A DNA stretch of 64,000 nucleotides from the NCBI RefSeq assembly GCF_009696315.1, contig NZ_VUMG01000003.1, positions 521,405 through 585,404 on the forward strand, written 5' to 3'. The notes below the pieces were generated by a model. It worked only from the letters and a program-made list of their open reading frames with translations, did not search any database and had not been told where the DNA came from. The DNA is from Cutibacterium porci (GTDB lineage Bacteria > Actinomycetota > Actinomycetes > Propionibacteriales > Propionibacteriaceae). Shown piece by piece: positions 36,482-45,293 of this stretch. The stretch's first letter is position 1. The number at the start of each line of letters is the position of its first letter. The translations under genes and the position numbers were made by a program.

Positions 36482-38149
36482 ATGCGTCGAATGAGGCCAC
36501 TCATTGCGCTGTCCCTCGCAGGCTTGATGGCATTGTCAGCCTGCGGCGAGGACGTCGCAGCCAAGGACGACACGGCTTCCGGGGCGTCGGCCACTGGCGG
36601 TAGCAATAACAGTGCCCCGGCCAAGGACGGTGGATCGATCACCGTTCGCGGCTGCACCCCACAGAACCCGCTTATTCCGTCCAACACCAACGAGACATGC
36701 GGCGGAAATATCCTCGACGCCGTCACTGCTCGTCTCATCCACTACAACTCCGACACCGCCAAGCCAGAGCTGGACATCGCCGAGTCCATCGAGACGAAGG
36801 ACAACCAGACCTTCACCGTCAAGATCAAGCCGGGATACAAGTTCTCCGATGGCAGCGAAGTCACGGCTAAGAACTTCGTCGACGGCTGGAACTGGGCCGC
36901 CTACGGCCCCAATGCTCAGCAGTCCGCCTATTTCTTCGAGCCGATCGAGGGTTACGCCGACGAGCAGTGTAGTGACGAAACGTGCAAGACCAAGCCCAAG
37001 GCCAACACCATGAGCGGTCTCAAGGTCGTCGACGACCACACCTTCACCATCAAGACCACTGAGAAAGTCTCTAACCTCGAGATGCGTCTGGGCTATACCG
37101 CCTTTGCCCCGCTGCCGGACGCCTTCCTCAAGGATCCGACTAACAAGAAGTGGGAAAAGATGCCGATCGGCGCCGGGCCATACAAGGTCACAGACAACAC
37201 CGCCACAGCGATTACTGTCTCCAAGAACGAGAACTACGCCGGGTCATACAAGGGCCACGTCGACAAGGTCACTTTCAAGATCTACAACGACGCTAGCCCG
37301 GCCTACAACGACACCGTCGCCAATAACCTCGACATCAACGACCTCATCCCGACCGATCAGCTCACCAATGATCAGTGGAAGAACGACCTCTCTGGCCGCT
37401 GGGGCATCCGTCAGGCGGGTATCAACCAGACGCTGACCTACTCCAGCAAGGACAAGCAGCTTGCCGGTAACAAGGACCTCATTCAGGCCCTCGGCATGGA
37501 CATCGACCGAGCGACGATTACGAAGCAAATCTTCGCCGGCTCCCGGACCCCTGCTGACGGCTGGGTCTCCCCCGTCGTCGACGGGTACAAGAAGGGCCAG
37601 TGCGGCGAGATGTGCACGTACGACAAGGACAAGGCCGTCGAGCTGTACAAGAAGTCGGGCGGCTACAACGGCACCCTGACAATTGCGGTTAACGGTGATG
37701 GTGACCACAAGGCATGGTCGCAGGCCATTTGCAACGGCTGGAAGAACGACCTTGGCCTCAAGTGCCAGCTCAAGGTCACTCCGGATTTCAAAACGCTGCG
37801 CGACATGGTCAACAAGCGTCAGCTCCAAGGCTTCTTCCGCACCGGATGGCAGATGGACTACCCGTCCATTGAGAACTTCCTGACCCCGCTGTACGCCACC
37901 GGCGCCTCGAGCAACGACAACGACTACTCGAATAAAGCTTTTGACGCCAAGCTGAAGGACGCCGCAGCGGCCACCGATGCCGCACAGGCGAACGAGCTGT
38001 ACCAAGAGGCTGAAAAAATGCTGGCGGACAATCCACCCAACATCCCGCTGTGGACGACGTCGAGCCCCTTCGCGTGGTCAGACAAGGTCGCCAATGTCAA
38101 GCTCACTCCATTCGGCACGATTGACCTCCAGTCGGTCAGCGTGAAGTAA
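36482..38149 (+). CDS. oppA: Oligopeptide ABC transporter substrate-binding lipoprotein
   Basis: 555 residues from ATG 36482 with AAAAGGAGA upstream; lipobox MALSAC (Cys21). Family 5 extracellular solute-binding protein: ITVRGCTPQNPLIPSN at the start of the mature part, DGSEVTAKNFVDGWNW (about 121-136), IGAGPYKV (about 229), and the long C-terminal lobe ending with NIPLWTTSSPFAWSDKV. Three Cys pairs in the mature part (e.g. CSDETC, CGEMC, CNGWKNDLGLKC) suggest disulfides. First gene of the opp operon; a 15-bp hairpin after it probably keeps its level above that of the permeases. Confidence 0.93.
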   Translation: MRRMRPLIALSLAGLMALSACGEDVAAKDDTASGASATGGSNNSAPAKDGGSITVRGCTPQNPLIPSNTNETCGGNILDAVTARLIHYNSDTAKPELDIAESIETKDNQTFTVKIKPGYKFSDGSEVTAKNFVDGWNWAAYGPNAQQSAYFFEPIEGYADEQCSDETCKTKPKANTMSGLKVVDDHTFTIKTTEKVSNLEMRLGYTAFAPLPDAFLKDPTNKKWEKMPIGAGPYKVTDNTATAITVSKNENYAGSYKGHVDKVTFKIYNDASPAYNDTVANNLDINDLIPTDQLTNDQWKNDLSGRWGIRQAGINQTLTYSSKDKQLAGNKDLIQALGMDIDRATITKQIFAGSRTPADGWVSPVVDGYKKGQCGEMCTYDKDKAVELYKKSGGYNGTLTIAVNGDGDHKAWSQAICNGWKNDLGLKCQLKVTPDFKTLRDMVNKRQLQGFFRTGWQMDYPSIENFLTPLYATGASSNDNDYSNKAFDAKLKDAAAATDAAQANELYQEAEKMLADNPPNIPLWTTSSPFAWSDKVANVKLTPFGTIDLQSVSVK

Positions 38150-38167
38150 TTCACCCTGAGAACGCAC

Positions 38168-38200
38168 CCGTCGGTCCACCGAGCCTCGGTGGACCGACGG
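38168..38200 (+). promoter_or_regulatory. 15-bp perfect hairpin between oppA and oppB
   Basis: Inverted repeat beginning CCGTCGGTCC with loop GCC and its full complement; no T-run, and oppB starts 17 bases later. It fits an mRNA-stabilising or attenuating element that sets binding protein above permease rather than a full terminator. Confidence 0.7.
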
Positions 38201-38216
38201 TGTCGTGAGGAACACC

Positions 38217-39140
38217 ATGTTCAGATACATCGTCAGACGCATCCTTCAGATGATCCCGGTGCTCATCGGGACGACGTTCATCATCTTCTGTTTGGTCTTC
38301 GCCCTCCCCGGCGACCCGACGGCTGGACGTTGCGGTGAACGTCCTTGCCCACCGGCCTACGTGGCGGCATTCCGGGCCGAGTACAACCTAGACAAGCCGT
38401 TACTCGTCCAGTACGGCCTGTATTTGGAAAAACTGTTGCACGGCAATCTCGGTGTCGACTATTACGGCAACACCGTCGTCTCAGAGCTCGCCGCCCGATA
38501 CCCAGTGACAATCAAGCTAGCCATCATTGCCCTGCTCGTTGAGATCGTCGTCGGCATCCTCGCCGGTGTGTGGGCCGGCGTACGGCGCGGCAAGTTCATT
38601 GACTATTTCGTCCTGGTGTCCTCCCTCATCGTCATCTCAATCCCCATTTTCGTCATCGGCTCGCTGGCGCAGCTCATCTTTGGCTTGCGGCTGGGATGGT
38701 TCCCGGTGACAGCCGGTGACGGCTCGTGGGGAACACTCATTCTGCCAGGACTCGTACTGGGAGCGTTGTCAGTGGCCTACGTTGCGCGTCTGACAAGGTC
38801 GAACCTGCTAGAGAACCAACGGGCCGACTATGTACGTACGGCCAAGGCTAAGGGCATGTCACCGTCGCGGATCGTCACTGTGCACACCCTGCGCAATTCT
38901 CTTATCCCCGTCATCACCTTCATCGGGTATGACTTCGGTGCCCTGATGGGTGGTGCCATCGTCACCGAGCGCATCTTCAATATCAACGGGATCGGCAATT
39001 ACGTCTACCGGTCGATCAACCAGCGCGACGGCGTCTCGGTAGTCGGGGCGGTGACCTGTCTGGTGTTGGTGTATCTGCTCGCAAACCTCCTCGTCGACCT
39101 GCTGTACGGGGTGCTCGACCCGAGGATCAGCCATGACTGA
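38217..39140 (+). CDS. oppB: Oligopeptide ABC transporter permease, OppB type
   Basis: 307 residues from ATG 38217, with GTGAGGA as ribosome binding site (an in-frame GTG at 38205 is that same site). MFRYIVRRILQMIPVLIGTTFIIF opening is characteristic of DppB/OppB; six membrane segments and the cytoplasmic EAA-type loop DYVRTAKAKGMSPSRIVTVHTLRNSL (about 206-231). Forms the membrane channel with OppC. Its end overlaps oppC by 8 bp. Confidence 0.94.
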   Translation: MFRYIVRRILQMIPVLIGTTFIIFCLVFALPGDPTAGRCGERPCPPAYVAAFRAEYNLDKPLLVQYGLYLEKLLHGNLGVDYYGNTVVSELAARYPVTIKLAIIALLVEIVVGILAGVWAGVRRGKFIDYFVLVSSLIVISIPIFVIGSLAQLIFGLRLGWFPVTAGDGSWGTLILPGLVLGALSVAYVARLTRSNLLENQRADYVRTAKAKGMSPSRIVTVHTLRNSLIPVITFIGYDFGALMGGAIVTERIFNINGIGNYVYRSINQRDGVSVVGAVTCLVLVYLLANLLVDLLYGVLDPRISHD

Positions 39141-40098
39141 GCCACGTACGAACCTTCTCGGCGCTAGTGGCCCGGAAGCCATCGCCACTCCCGCGCCCGG
39201 CGACAACGATGTCCTAGGTAATTCCAAACCGCGCTCAGTCTGGAATGACGCCTGGAACTCCCTCAAACACAATCCGCTGTTCTGGATATCGGTGACGCTT
39301 ATCGTCATCTTCCTCGTCATGGCCGCCATCCCAGCGGTCTTCACCTCAAAAGATCCCACCGACTGCAACCTGTCCGCAGCCCGACACATACCCTCACCGG
39401 TGCATTGGTTTGGTACCGACATCCAGGGGTGTGACGTATATTCCAGGACGGTGTACGGGGCTAGATCGTCGATCCTCGTCGGTGTGCTCGCCACCTTGGG
39501 AACAACCATTCTTGGCGCTTTTATTGGTCTCATAGCGGGGTTCCGCGGGGGCTGGCTCGACACTCTATTGAGCCGGACCGGAGACGTTTTCTACGCCATC
39601 CCGCTGCTGCTCGGCGGCATCATCATTTTGTACACCTTCCCCAACGAGCCAGGCACCCCCTACCTCGTCATGGTGCTCAAGGTGGTGGGAGCGATCGTCA
39701 TCCTCGGCTGGCCATCCATCGCACGGCTGATGAGGTCGTCAGTATTGCAGGTGTTACCGCACGACTATGTTCAGGCGGCTCGGGCTCTGGGGGCGTCGTC
39801 GTGGCGAATCATCCGCTCGCACATTCTGCCCAATGCCGTGGCCCCGGTCATCGTGGTGGCCACCATCAATCTGGGCGCCTACATTGCCATCGAGGCGACG
39901 CTGAGCTACCTAGGCATCGGCTTGCAGGAACCAGCCATCTCGTGGGGCGTGTCAATTTCTGACGCCTCCGGATTGGGATACGTCCGATCAGCGCCATTTA
40001 TGCTGCTATTTCCGTCACTTTTTCTGTCGCTGGCGGTGCTGGCGTTCATCTTCCTTGGCGAGGCGGCACAAGACGCCTTCGACCCCAAACAGCACTGA
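39133..40098 (+). CDS. oppC: Oligopeptide ABC transporter permease, OppC type
   Basis: 321 residues. A polar N-terminal extension (about 1-50) typical of OppC, a first membrane helix (about 51-75), FGTDIQGCDVYSRTVYGARSSILVGV, and the EAA loop DYVQAARALGASSWRIIRSHILPNAVAP (about 212-239). The oppB stop lies inside its first codons, so translation is coupled. Confidence 0.94.
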   Translation: MTEPRTNLLGASGPEAIATPAPGDNDVLGNSKPRSVWNDAWNSLKHNPLFWISVTLIVIFLVMAAIPAVFTSKDPTDCNLSAARHIPSPVHWFGTDIQGCDVYSRTVYGARSSILVGVLATLGTTILGAFIGLIAGFRGGWLDTLLSRTGDVFYAIPLLLGGIIILYTFPNEPGTPYLVMVLKVVGAIVILGWPSIARLMRSSVLQVLPHDYVQAARALGASSWRIIRSHILPNAVAPVIVVATINLGAYIAIEATLSYLGIGLQEPAISWGVSISDASGLGYVRSAPFMLLFPSLFLSLAVLAFIFLGEAAQDAFDPKQH

Positions 40099-40107
40099 GG
40101 TTTCGAC

Positions 40108-41145
40108 ATGGCACGAAAAACACTTACTAGCGCCCGGCTTCACCTAGAACCGGTTGACGGGCTGCTCCTCAAGGTCGACGACCTGCACGTCGAGTTTCGC
40201 ACCCGTGACGGGGTGGCCAAGGCCATTAACGGGACGAGTTTCACCTTGTCGGAACGCGAGACCCTTGCCATCCTCGGCGAGTCGGGATCGGGCAAGTCGG
40301 TGACCGCGCAGGCAATTATGGGCATCCTCGACTCTCCACCAGCCCAGATCACTGGCGGGCGCATTGAATACTGCGGGGTAGATCTGCTCACGATGCCGGA
40401 GAAAAAGCGTCGCCAGATCCGGGGCGAACACATCTCAATGATCTTCCAGGACGCGTTATCGTCGCTTAATCCGGTATTCCCGGTCGGATGGCAGATCGCG
40501 GAAATGTTCCGGATTCACCGCGGTATGAACCGCTCCGATGCGATGTCTGAGGCAATTCGCCTCATGGAGAGGGTCCATATCCCGGCTGCCAAGGAGCGCG
40601 CTAATAATTACCCTCACCAGTTCTCTGGCGGTATGCGTCAGCGCATCATGATTGCGATGGCGATCGCGCTCAATCCCTGGGTGCTCATCGCCGACGAGCC
40701 GACGACTGCCCTCGACGTCACCGTTCAAGCTCAAATCATGACCCTACTCAAGGAGCTCCAGGAAGAGTCCGGCATGGGGCTGATCCTTATTACCCACGAC
40801 CTTGGGGTGGTGGCCGACGTAGCCGACGACATCGCGGTCATGTACTGTGGCCGGTTCGTCGAGCACGCCGATGTCCACCGCCTCTATGACAACCCCGCCC
40901 ATCCGTATACCGTGGGCTTGCTGGATTCCATTCCGCGCCTGGACCAAAAAGGCACCGAGCTCTACGCCATCGGCGGACTGCCACCATCCCTAACAAATCT
41001 GCCCTCGGGATGCTCCTTCCACCCGCGGTGTCGTTGGGCCACACCGGAGTGCCGCGTCGGCGGTGCCCCCGCATTCATTGAGGTCGAGCCCGGACGCTGG
41101 GCCGCCTGCCACCACACCGAGGAGGTCCTCCATCGTGACCGCTAA
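40108..41145 (+). CDS. oppD: Oligopeptide ABC transporter ATPase, OppD type
   Basis: 345 residues. Walker A GESGSGKSVT (about 56-65), Q-loop IFQDALSSLNP, signature FSGGMRQRIMIAMA (about 172-185), Walker B LIADEPTTALD, H-loop ITHDLG. The C-terminal oligopeptide/dipeptide domain has CSFHPRCRWATPEC (about 297-310), the cysteine set that binds an Fe-S cluster in several OppD/DppD proteins. It ends inside the oppF start region. Confidence 0.94.
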   Translation: MARKTLTSARLHLEPVDGLLLKVDDLHVEFRTRDGVAKAINGTSFTLSERETLAILGESGSGKSVTAQAIMGILDSPPAQITGGRIEYCGVDLLTMPEKKRRQIRGEHISMIFQDALSSLNPVFPVGWQIAEMFRIHRGMNRSDAMSEAIRLMERVHIPAAKERANNYPHQFSGGMRQRIMIAMAIALNPWVLIADEPTTALDVTVQAQIMTLLKELQEESGMGLILITHDLGVVADVADDIAVMYCGRFVEHADVHRLYDNPAHPYTVGLLDSIPRLDQKGTELYAIGGLPPSLTNLPSGCSFHPRCRWATPECRVGGAPAFIEVEPGRWAACHHTEEVLHRDR

Positions 41146-42184
41146 CACCACAGCTGAACCGATCCTGTCGGTGCGCGACCTCACTAAGCATTACCCCCTC
41201 AAGTCTGGGCTGGTGCGTCACACCGTCGGCCACGTCAAAGCCGTCGACGGGGTCAGCTTCGACCTCTACCCGGGTGAGACGCTCGGTGTCGTCGGAGAGT
41301 CCGGATGCGGTAAGTCCACACTGGGGCGTCTGCTGGTAAACCTCGAGCTGCCGACGTCAGGAAGGATCACCTTTGAGGGACGCGACGTCACCGACCTCAA
41401 GGGATCGGCGATGCGCAAACTGCGTCGTGACATCCAGATCGTGTTCCAGGATCCCTACACCTCGTTGGATCCGCGCATGACCGTCGGCGACATCGTCGGT
41501 GAGCCGTTCCGGATCCACCCTGACGCCGTACCGCGTGGCAAGCGAACCGAACGGGTCAAGGAACTGCTCGACCTCGTCGGGCTCAACCCAGAACACATCA
41601 ACCGCTACCCGCACGAGTTCTCCGGTGGTCAGCGTCAGCGCATCGGAATTGCCCGAGGCATTGCCCTGAACCCTAAGGTGCTGGTGTGCGACGAGCCGGT
41701 GTCAGCACTGGACGTTTCGGTGCAGGCCCAGGTCGTCAACCTGCTTCAGAAATTGCAGCGGGAGCTAGGGATGGCCTACATCTTCATCGCCCACGACCTG
41801 TCGGTAGTGCGCCACATTTCCGATCGGGTAGCCGTGATGTACCTCGGCAGGATCATGGAGATCGGTGACGAAGAGCAGATTTACGAACGCTCCACTCACC
41901 CGTATACCCAGGCTTTGCTGTCGGCGGTGCCGGTGCCCGATCCTTCGGCACGGGGAACACGTCACCAAATCCTGCTGCACGGTGATGTGCCCTCCCCGGC
42001 AAACCCGCCTTCTGGATGCCGGTTCCACACCAGGTGTTGGCGGGCGCAGCCACTGTGTTCGGACAAGGAAACCACTCTGACGATGCACTCCGACGGGCAT
42101 AGCGAACATGCCTGCCGGTGTCACTTCGCGGAAGTCTTCGAGAAGGCATCAGACGATATTAGTCCCAGTGACCTCACCGACTGA
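41135..42184 (+). CDS. oppF: Oligopeptide ABC transporter ATPase, OppF type
   Basis: 349 residues from GTG 41135, with GAGGAGG upstream inside the oppD end; the longer frame to 41063 is a shadow of oppD. Walker A GESGCGKST (about 53-61), Q-loop VFQDPYTSLDPRM, signature FSGGQRQRIGIARG (about 162-175), Walker B VCDEPVSALD, H-loop IAHDLS; C-terminal CRFHTRCWRAQPLC cysteine cluster. Last gene of oppABCDF. Confidence 0.94.
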   Translation: MTANTTAEPILSVRDLTKHYPLKSGLVRHTVGHVKAVDGVSFDLYPGETLGVVGESGCGKSTLGRLLVNLELPTSGRITFEGRDVTDLKGSAMRKLRRDIQIVFQDPYTSLDPRMTVGDIVGEPFRIHPDAVPRGKRTERVKELLDLVGLNPEHINRYPHEFSGGQRQRIGIARGIALNPKVLVCDEPVSALDVSVQAQVVNLLQKLQRELGMAYIFIAHDLSVVRHISDRVAVMYLGRIMEIGDEEQIYERSTHPYTQALLSAVPVPDPSARGTRHQILLHGDVPSPANPPSGCRFHTRCWRAQPLCSDKETTLTMHSDGHSEHACRCHFAEVFEKASDDISPSDLTD

Positions 42185-42242
42185 CGGGGGCAGTTCCGTC
42201 AGTCGATGAGCGTGATCCGGCCGGTGAGCAGCCGCACACCGT

Positions 42243-42563
42243 TTAACGGCTGAAGAACATGGCCGTCGCATTCTTAGCAATGTCCAGCATCGCGTCAAAG
42301 CTGTCATTGTCAGCGGCGCGCACTTTCCGTTGTGCGCCGCATGTGCGGCATGTGTAATACACCTTGGTGGGTTGACCGAATTCCACTTGGACTGGCTCCA
42401 GCGGGCCTCGACACGGATTTGCACGGTCTCCCGGAGAATTGTCGACGTGTAGCGACCACAGACAGTGGGGGCAATGGTCGGTGTATCCGTTACCGCGGAC
42501 CTGCCATCCGCAGTGATCGCACACAAAATCCTCGTGGCACCGTTGGAATTTCGGTGTCTCCAT
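42243..42563 (-). CDS. RNHCP-domain zinc-ribbon protein
   Basis: 106 residues from the Met at 42563 (a longer frame reaches 42608). The family pattern is clear: FVCDHCG, then HCPHCLWSLHVD (the RNHCPxCLxSxHVD block), PGDR, CRGPLEPV, and a second CRTCG. These cysteines make two zinc-ribbon-like sites. The C-terminal tail (FDAMLDIAKNA) is helical. The family is annotated by domain only; function unknown. Convergent with oppF. Confidence 0.82.
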   Translation of the reverse strand: METPKFQRCHEDFVCDHCGWQVRGNGYTDHCPHCLWSLHVDNSPGDRANPCRGPLEPVQVEFGQPTKVYYTCRTCGAQRKVRAADNDSFDAMLDIAKNATAMFFSR

Positions 42564-42672
42564 GCGACAGGAACCCCTTTCCGCACAGCCATTATCTCTG
42601 ACCGCCACTCATAGTAAAGCCGGGGGCTCAGGTATCGGTATTCGTGCCGGACCTGCCCGATAAGCTGCCCGT

Positions 42673-43437
42673 GTGCTGACCCTGATTTCCCCCGCAAAAT
42701 CGCTGGACCTTGAAAGCCCCGCGTCCATACGCGGCACCACTGAACCCCGCTTGCTTGATCAAACCGTCGAGCTGGCCAATATCATGTCTGGCAAGTCGGT
42801 TGCACAATTGCGCACCCTCATGAACGTCTCCGAAGAGATCGCTACCCTCAACGTCGAGCGGTATCGCCGCTTCCAACCCGGCACCCCTGACGACGCCCGG
42901 CCAGCCGCAGTGACCTTCGACGGAGCCGTCTACCGGGGCATGGATCCGCAATCCTTCTCCACCCGAGACTGGACCGAGGCTCAAAAAACTTTGCGAATTT
43001 TGTCCGGCTTGTACGGCGTCTTGCGGCCCCTCGACCGCATCCAGCCCTACCGCTTGGAAATGGGTACGCCCTTGCACACCGACCGTGGCACCACCGTCGC
43101 CAGTTGGTGGCAAAACCGTATCATCGACCTTGTCGCAGCCGACCTCGAAGAGTCTCCAGGGCCGAAAGCCATTGTCAATCTTGCCTCGGCGGAATATTTC
43201 CAGGCTGTCGAAGGCATCGACGTCAAGGTCATCTCACCGCGATTCGAATCGCGGGATCGTCAAGGCCGCTGGAAGGTTATCTCTTTCACTGCCAAGACGG
43301 CTCGGGGCCGGATGGCCGGATGGATGATCCGCAATAGGGTGCGCACCATCAAAGCACTCACCGAGTTTGACGACGGCTGGTCGTATTGCGCGGACGCTTC
43401 CTCTGACCAGATCCCCGTCTTCCGCGAGGAGGCCTAG
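42673..43437 (+). CDS. yaaA: YaaA-family peroxide-stress protein (DUF328)
   Basis: 254 residues from GTG 42673. MLTLISPAKSLD opening, AAVTFDGAVYRGMDPQ (about 76-91), LRILSGLYGVLRPLDRIQPYRLEMGT (about 109-134) and the central VNLASAEYF (about 171-179) are the YaaA signature. In E. coli YaaA lowers free iron during peroxide stress and the family fold binds DNA. Ends in a double-hairpin region shared with the convergent rpmE2. Confidence 0.92.
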   Translation: MLTLISPAKSLDLESPASIRGTTEPRLLDQTVELANIMSGKSVAQLRTLMNVSEEIATLNVERYRRFQPGTPDDARPAAVTFDGAVYRGMDPQSFSTRDWTEAQKTLRILSGLYGVLRPLDRIQPYRLEMGTPLHTDRGTTVASWWQNRIIDLVAADLEESPGPKAIVNLASAEYFQAVEGIDVKVISPRFESRDRQGRWKVISFTAKTARGRMAGWMIRNRVRTIKALTEFDDGWSYCADASSDQIPVFREEA

Positions 43438-43481
43438 CACCACAAGGCCCCTCCACGGAGCGACGCGCCAAGAAACGCAAT

Positions 43482-43583
43482 GCGCGGCACCCGCCAATGC
43501 GGATGCCGCGCCCAGGGACCGGACAATGCCAGGGATCAGTCGGCATGCCGACCGGCGACGGCACACTCCTCGTTGCCGGTCGG
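43482..43583. terminator. Two strong hairpins between yaaA and rpmE2
   Basis: First hairpin 43482-43511: GCGCGGCA then CCGC, loop CAAT, GCGG, TGCCGCGC. Second 43548-43583: CCGACCGGC-G-ACG pairing with CGT-T-GCCGGTCGG. Together they would stop transcription arriving from either side of this convergent junction. Confidence 0.7.
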
Positions 43584-43657
43584 GTCCAGGTTCCCTGCCT
43601 CATCACCACGTCAATGAATCACCTCCAGCCTGTTGAGCGGCTCTGATACGCCATCAC

Positions 43658-43903
43658 CTACTTCTTGCCGTAGCGCCGGTTGAACTTCTCGACTCGCCCG
43701 GCGACGTCAACGATCTTGGACCTGCCGGTGTAAAAGGGATGACTGGCCGAAGAAATATCGACGTCGACGACTGGATAGGTGTTGCCGTCCTCCCACTCGA
43801 TTTCTGTCGAGCTCGTGACTGTTGACCTCGTCAGAAAGATCATGCCCGCCGAGATATCCCTGAAAACCACCGGATGGTAGTCGGGGTGGATGCCTTGCTT
43901 CAT
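43658..43903 (-). CDS. rpmE2: 50S ribosomal protein L31 type B (zinc-free)
   Basis: 81 residues from ATG 43903 (upstream frame extension to 43996 runs over the Zur-like site). [16 protein letters not shown] opening and [27 protein letters not shown] end are type B L31. It has no cysteines, so it does not need the zinc bound by standard L31. Divergent from rpmB2 across a Zur-box-like sequence, so expression under zinc shortage is expected. Confidence 0.95.
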   Translation of the reverse strand: MKQGIHPDYHPVVFRDISAGMIFLTRSTVTSSTEIEWEDGNTYPVVDVDISSASHPFYTGRSKIVDVAGRVEKFNRRYGKK

Positions 43904-43951
43904 TGGTCTCCTTCCGGCGTATGACGAGTTCTCATCTCGCCACTGACAGTA

Positions 43952-43970
43952 TATGATAATGATTCTCATA
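43952..43970 (+). promoter_or_regulatory. Zur-box-like operator
   Basis: TGATAATGATTCTCATA closely resembles the actinobacterial Zur consensus (TGAAAATGATTTTCA) and sits midway between the divergent rpmE2 and rpmB2 starts. Zur would repress both sides when zinc is plentiful. Confidence 0.8.
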
Positions 43971-43994
43971 AGCAACCAATGGCAGGAGATACCC

Positions 43995-44231
43995 ATGTCA
44001 CGACGCTGTCAGGTCCGCGGCACCAAGCCAGGATTCGGCAACAACGTCTCACACTCCCAACGCCACACCCGGCGCCGCTGGAACCCGAACATCCATAAAA
44101 AGCGCTATTGGGTGCCGTCGTTGGGCAGAAAAGTCACCCTGACTCTGACCCCTAAGGCCATAAAAGAGATCGACCGCCGCGGTGTTGACAAAGTCGTCGC
44201 CGAAATGCTCACTCGAGGAGAGAAAATCTGA
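43995..44231 (+). CDS. rpmB: 50S ribosomal protein L28 (zinc-independent paralog)
   Basis: 78 residues from ATG 43995 with GGCAGGAGAT upstream. [41 protein letters not shown] is the L28 core. Only one cysteine (Cys5), not the CxxC pairs of the zinc form. The stop codon overlaps the rpmG start by one base. First gene of the Zur-side ribosomal operon. Confidence 0.93.
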   Translation: MSRRCQVRGTKPGFGNNVSHSQRHTRRRWNPNIHKKRYWVPSLGRKVTLTLTPKAIKEIDRRGVDKVVAEMLTRGEKI

Positions 44232-44401
44232 TGGCCAAAAAGTCCACACAGCTGCGCCCCATCATCAAGCTGCGATCGACAGCTGGAACCGGCTACACCT
44301 ACGTCACCCGAAAGAACCGACGCAACACGCCGGACCGTCTCGTCCTCAAGAAGTTCGATCCCATCGTGCGCCGTCACGTCGAATTCAAGGAGACCCGCTA
44401 A
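44231..44401 (+). CDS. rpmG: 50S ribosomal protein L33 (cysteine-free)
   Basis: 56 residues: [19 protein letters not shown], then [31 protein letters not shown]. All the cysteines of zinc-binding L33 are absent. Its ATG overlaps the rpmB stop and its stop overlaps the rpsN start (TAATG), so the three are translationally coupled. Confidence 0.93.
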   Translation: MAKKSTQLRPIIKLRSTAGTGYTYVTRKNRRNTPDRLVLKKFDPIVRRHVEFKETR

Positions 44402-44706
44402 TGGCCAAGAAATCCAAGATTGCTGCCCAGAAAAAACGCGAGAAACTGGTAGCCCAATACGCCGAACGGCGCGCCAAGCTCAAAGCCATCGTGACATCCC
44501 CCGACGTCTCATTGGACGAACGCATGGCAGCATCGCGTAAACTGTCTACTCTGCCGCGCGACTCATCCCCCGTGCGGCTGCGTAACCGTGACCAAGTCGA
44601 CGGACGCCCTCGTGGCTATGTTGGCAAGGCCGGTGTGTCCCGTATCCGTTTCCGTGAGATGGCCCACCGCGGCGAGCTCCCCGGAATCACGAAGTCAAGC
44701 TGGTGA
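44401..44706 (+). CDS. rpsN: 30S ribosomal protein S14 (long, zinc-free form)
   Basis: 101 residues, the long C-minus form. [29 protein letters not shown] start; [45 protein letters not shown] end. No CxxC motifs, in contrast to the short zinc-binding S14 that is normally the main copy in the S10/spc operon. Confidence 0.95.
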   Translation: MAKKSKIAAQKKREKLVAQYAERRAKLKAIVTSPDVSLDERMAASRKLSTLPRDSSPVRLRNRDQVDGRPRGYVGKAGVSRIRFREMAHRGELPGITKSSW

Positions 44707-44710
44707 GACC

Positions 44711-44881
44711 ATGGCAGTACCGAAGCGAAAGAAGTCCCGTTCGACCACGCGTCATCGGCGGGCCCAGTGGAAGACCACGCCAACACAGTTGGTTGAGATC
44801 CGCGTTGAGGGCAAAATCCTGCGGGTCCCGCGACATCTGGTCAAGGCCTACCACTCTGGGCTAATTAACGTCGAAGGCTGA
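44711..44881 (+). CDS. rpmF: 50S ribosomal protein L32 (cysteine-free)
   Basis: 56 residues: MAVPKRKKSRSTTRHRRAQWK is the L32 signature. The zinc-ribbon cysteines of the usual L32 are missing. Four bases after rpsN; end of the Zur-side set rpmB-rpmG-rpsN-rpmF. Confidence 0.92.
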   Translation: MAVPKRKKSRSTTRHRRAQWKTTPTQLVEIRVEGKILRVPRHLVKAYHSGLINVEG

Positions 44882-44926
44882 CAGACGTCGTCAAGCTCGT
44901 TGCGGTGATCCCGTAGGGTTATCGTC

Positions 44927-45292
44927 ATGAGCAAGCCCGAAGTGACCCTGCCCGATTCCGCCCCCGAGGACCTCGTCATCGAGGACATCACCGTCGGTGA
45001 CGGCCCTGAAGCCACCGCCGGCAACCTCGTCGAGGTGCATTACGTCGGAGTGGCCCTGAGCAATGGCCGTGAATTCGATTCGTCGTGGAATCGCGGTGAG
45101 CCGCTAACCTTCCAGCTCGGAGCTGGCCAGGTGATCCCCGGATGGGATGACGGCGTCCAGGGCATGAAGGTCGGCGGGCGACGCAAACTCGTCATCCCCC
45201 ACCATCTCGCCTACGGTCCGCAAGGAATCCCCGGCGTGATCGCGGGCGGTGAAACGCTAGTTTTCGTCTGCGACCTCGTCAACGTTATCTGA
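44927..45292 (+). CDS. FKBP-type peptidyl-prolyl cis-trans isomerase
   Basis: 121 residues, a single cytoplasmic FKBP domain: VEVHYVGVALSNGREFDSSWNRGEPLTFQLGAGQVIPGWDDGVQGMKVGGRRKLVIPHHLAYG region (about 35-97; key residues Tyr, Phe, Asp, Val-Ile and Trp of the active-site cleft all present). Catalyses proline isomerisation during folding. The following kinase gene starts 1 base after its stop. Confidence 0.95.
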   Translation: MSKPEVTLPDSAPEDLVIEDITVGDGPEATAGNLVEVHYVGVALSNGREFDSSWNRGEPLTFQLGAGQVIPGWDDGVQGMKVGGRRKLVIPHHLAYGPQGIPGVIAGGETLVFVCDLVNVI

Positions 45293-45293
45293 C

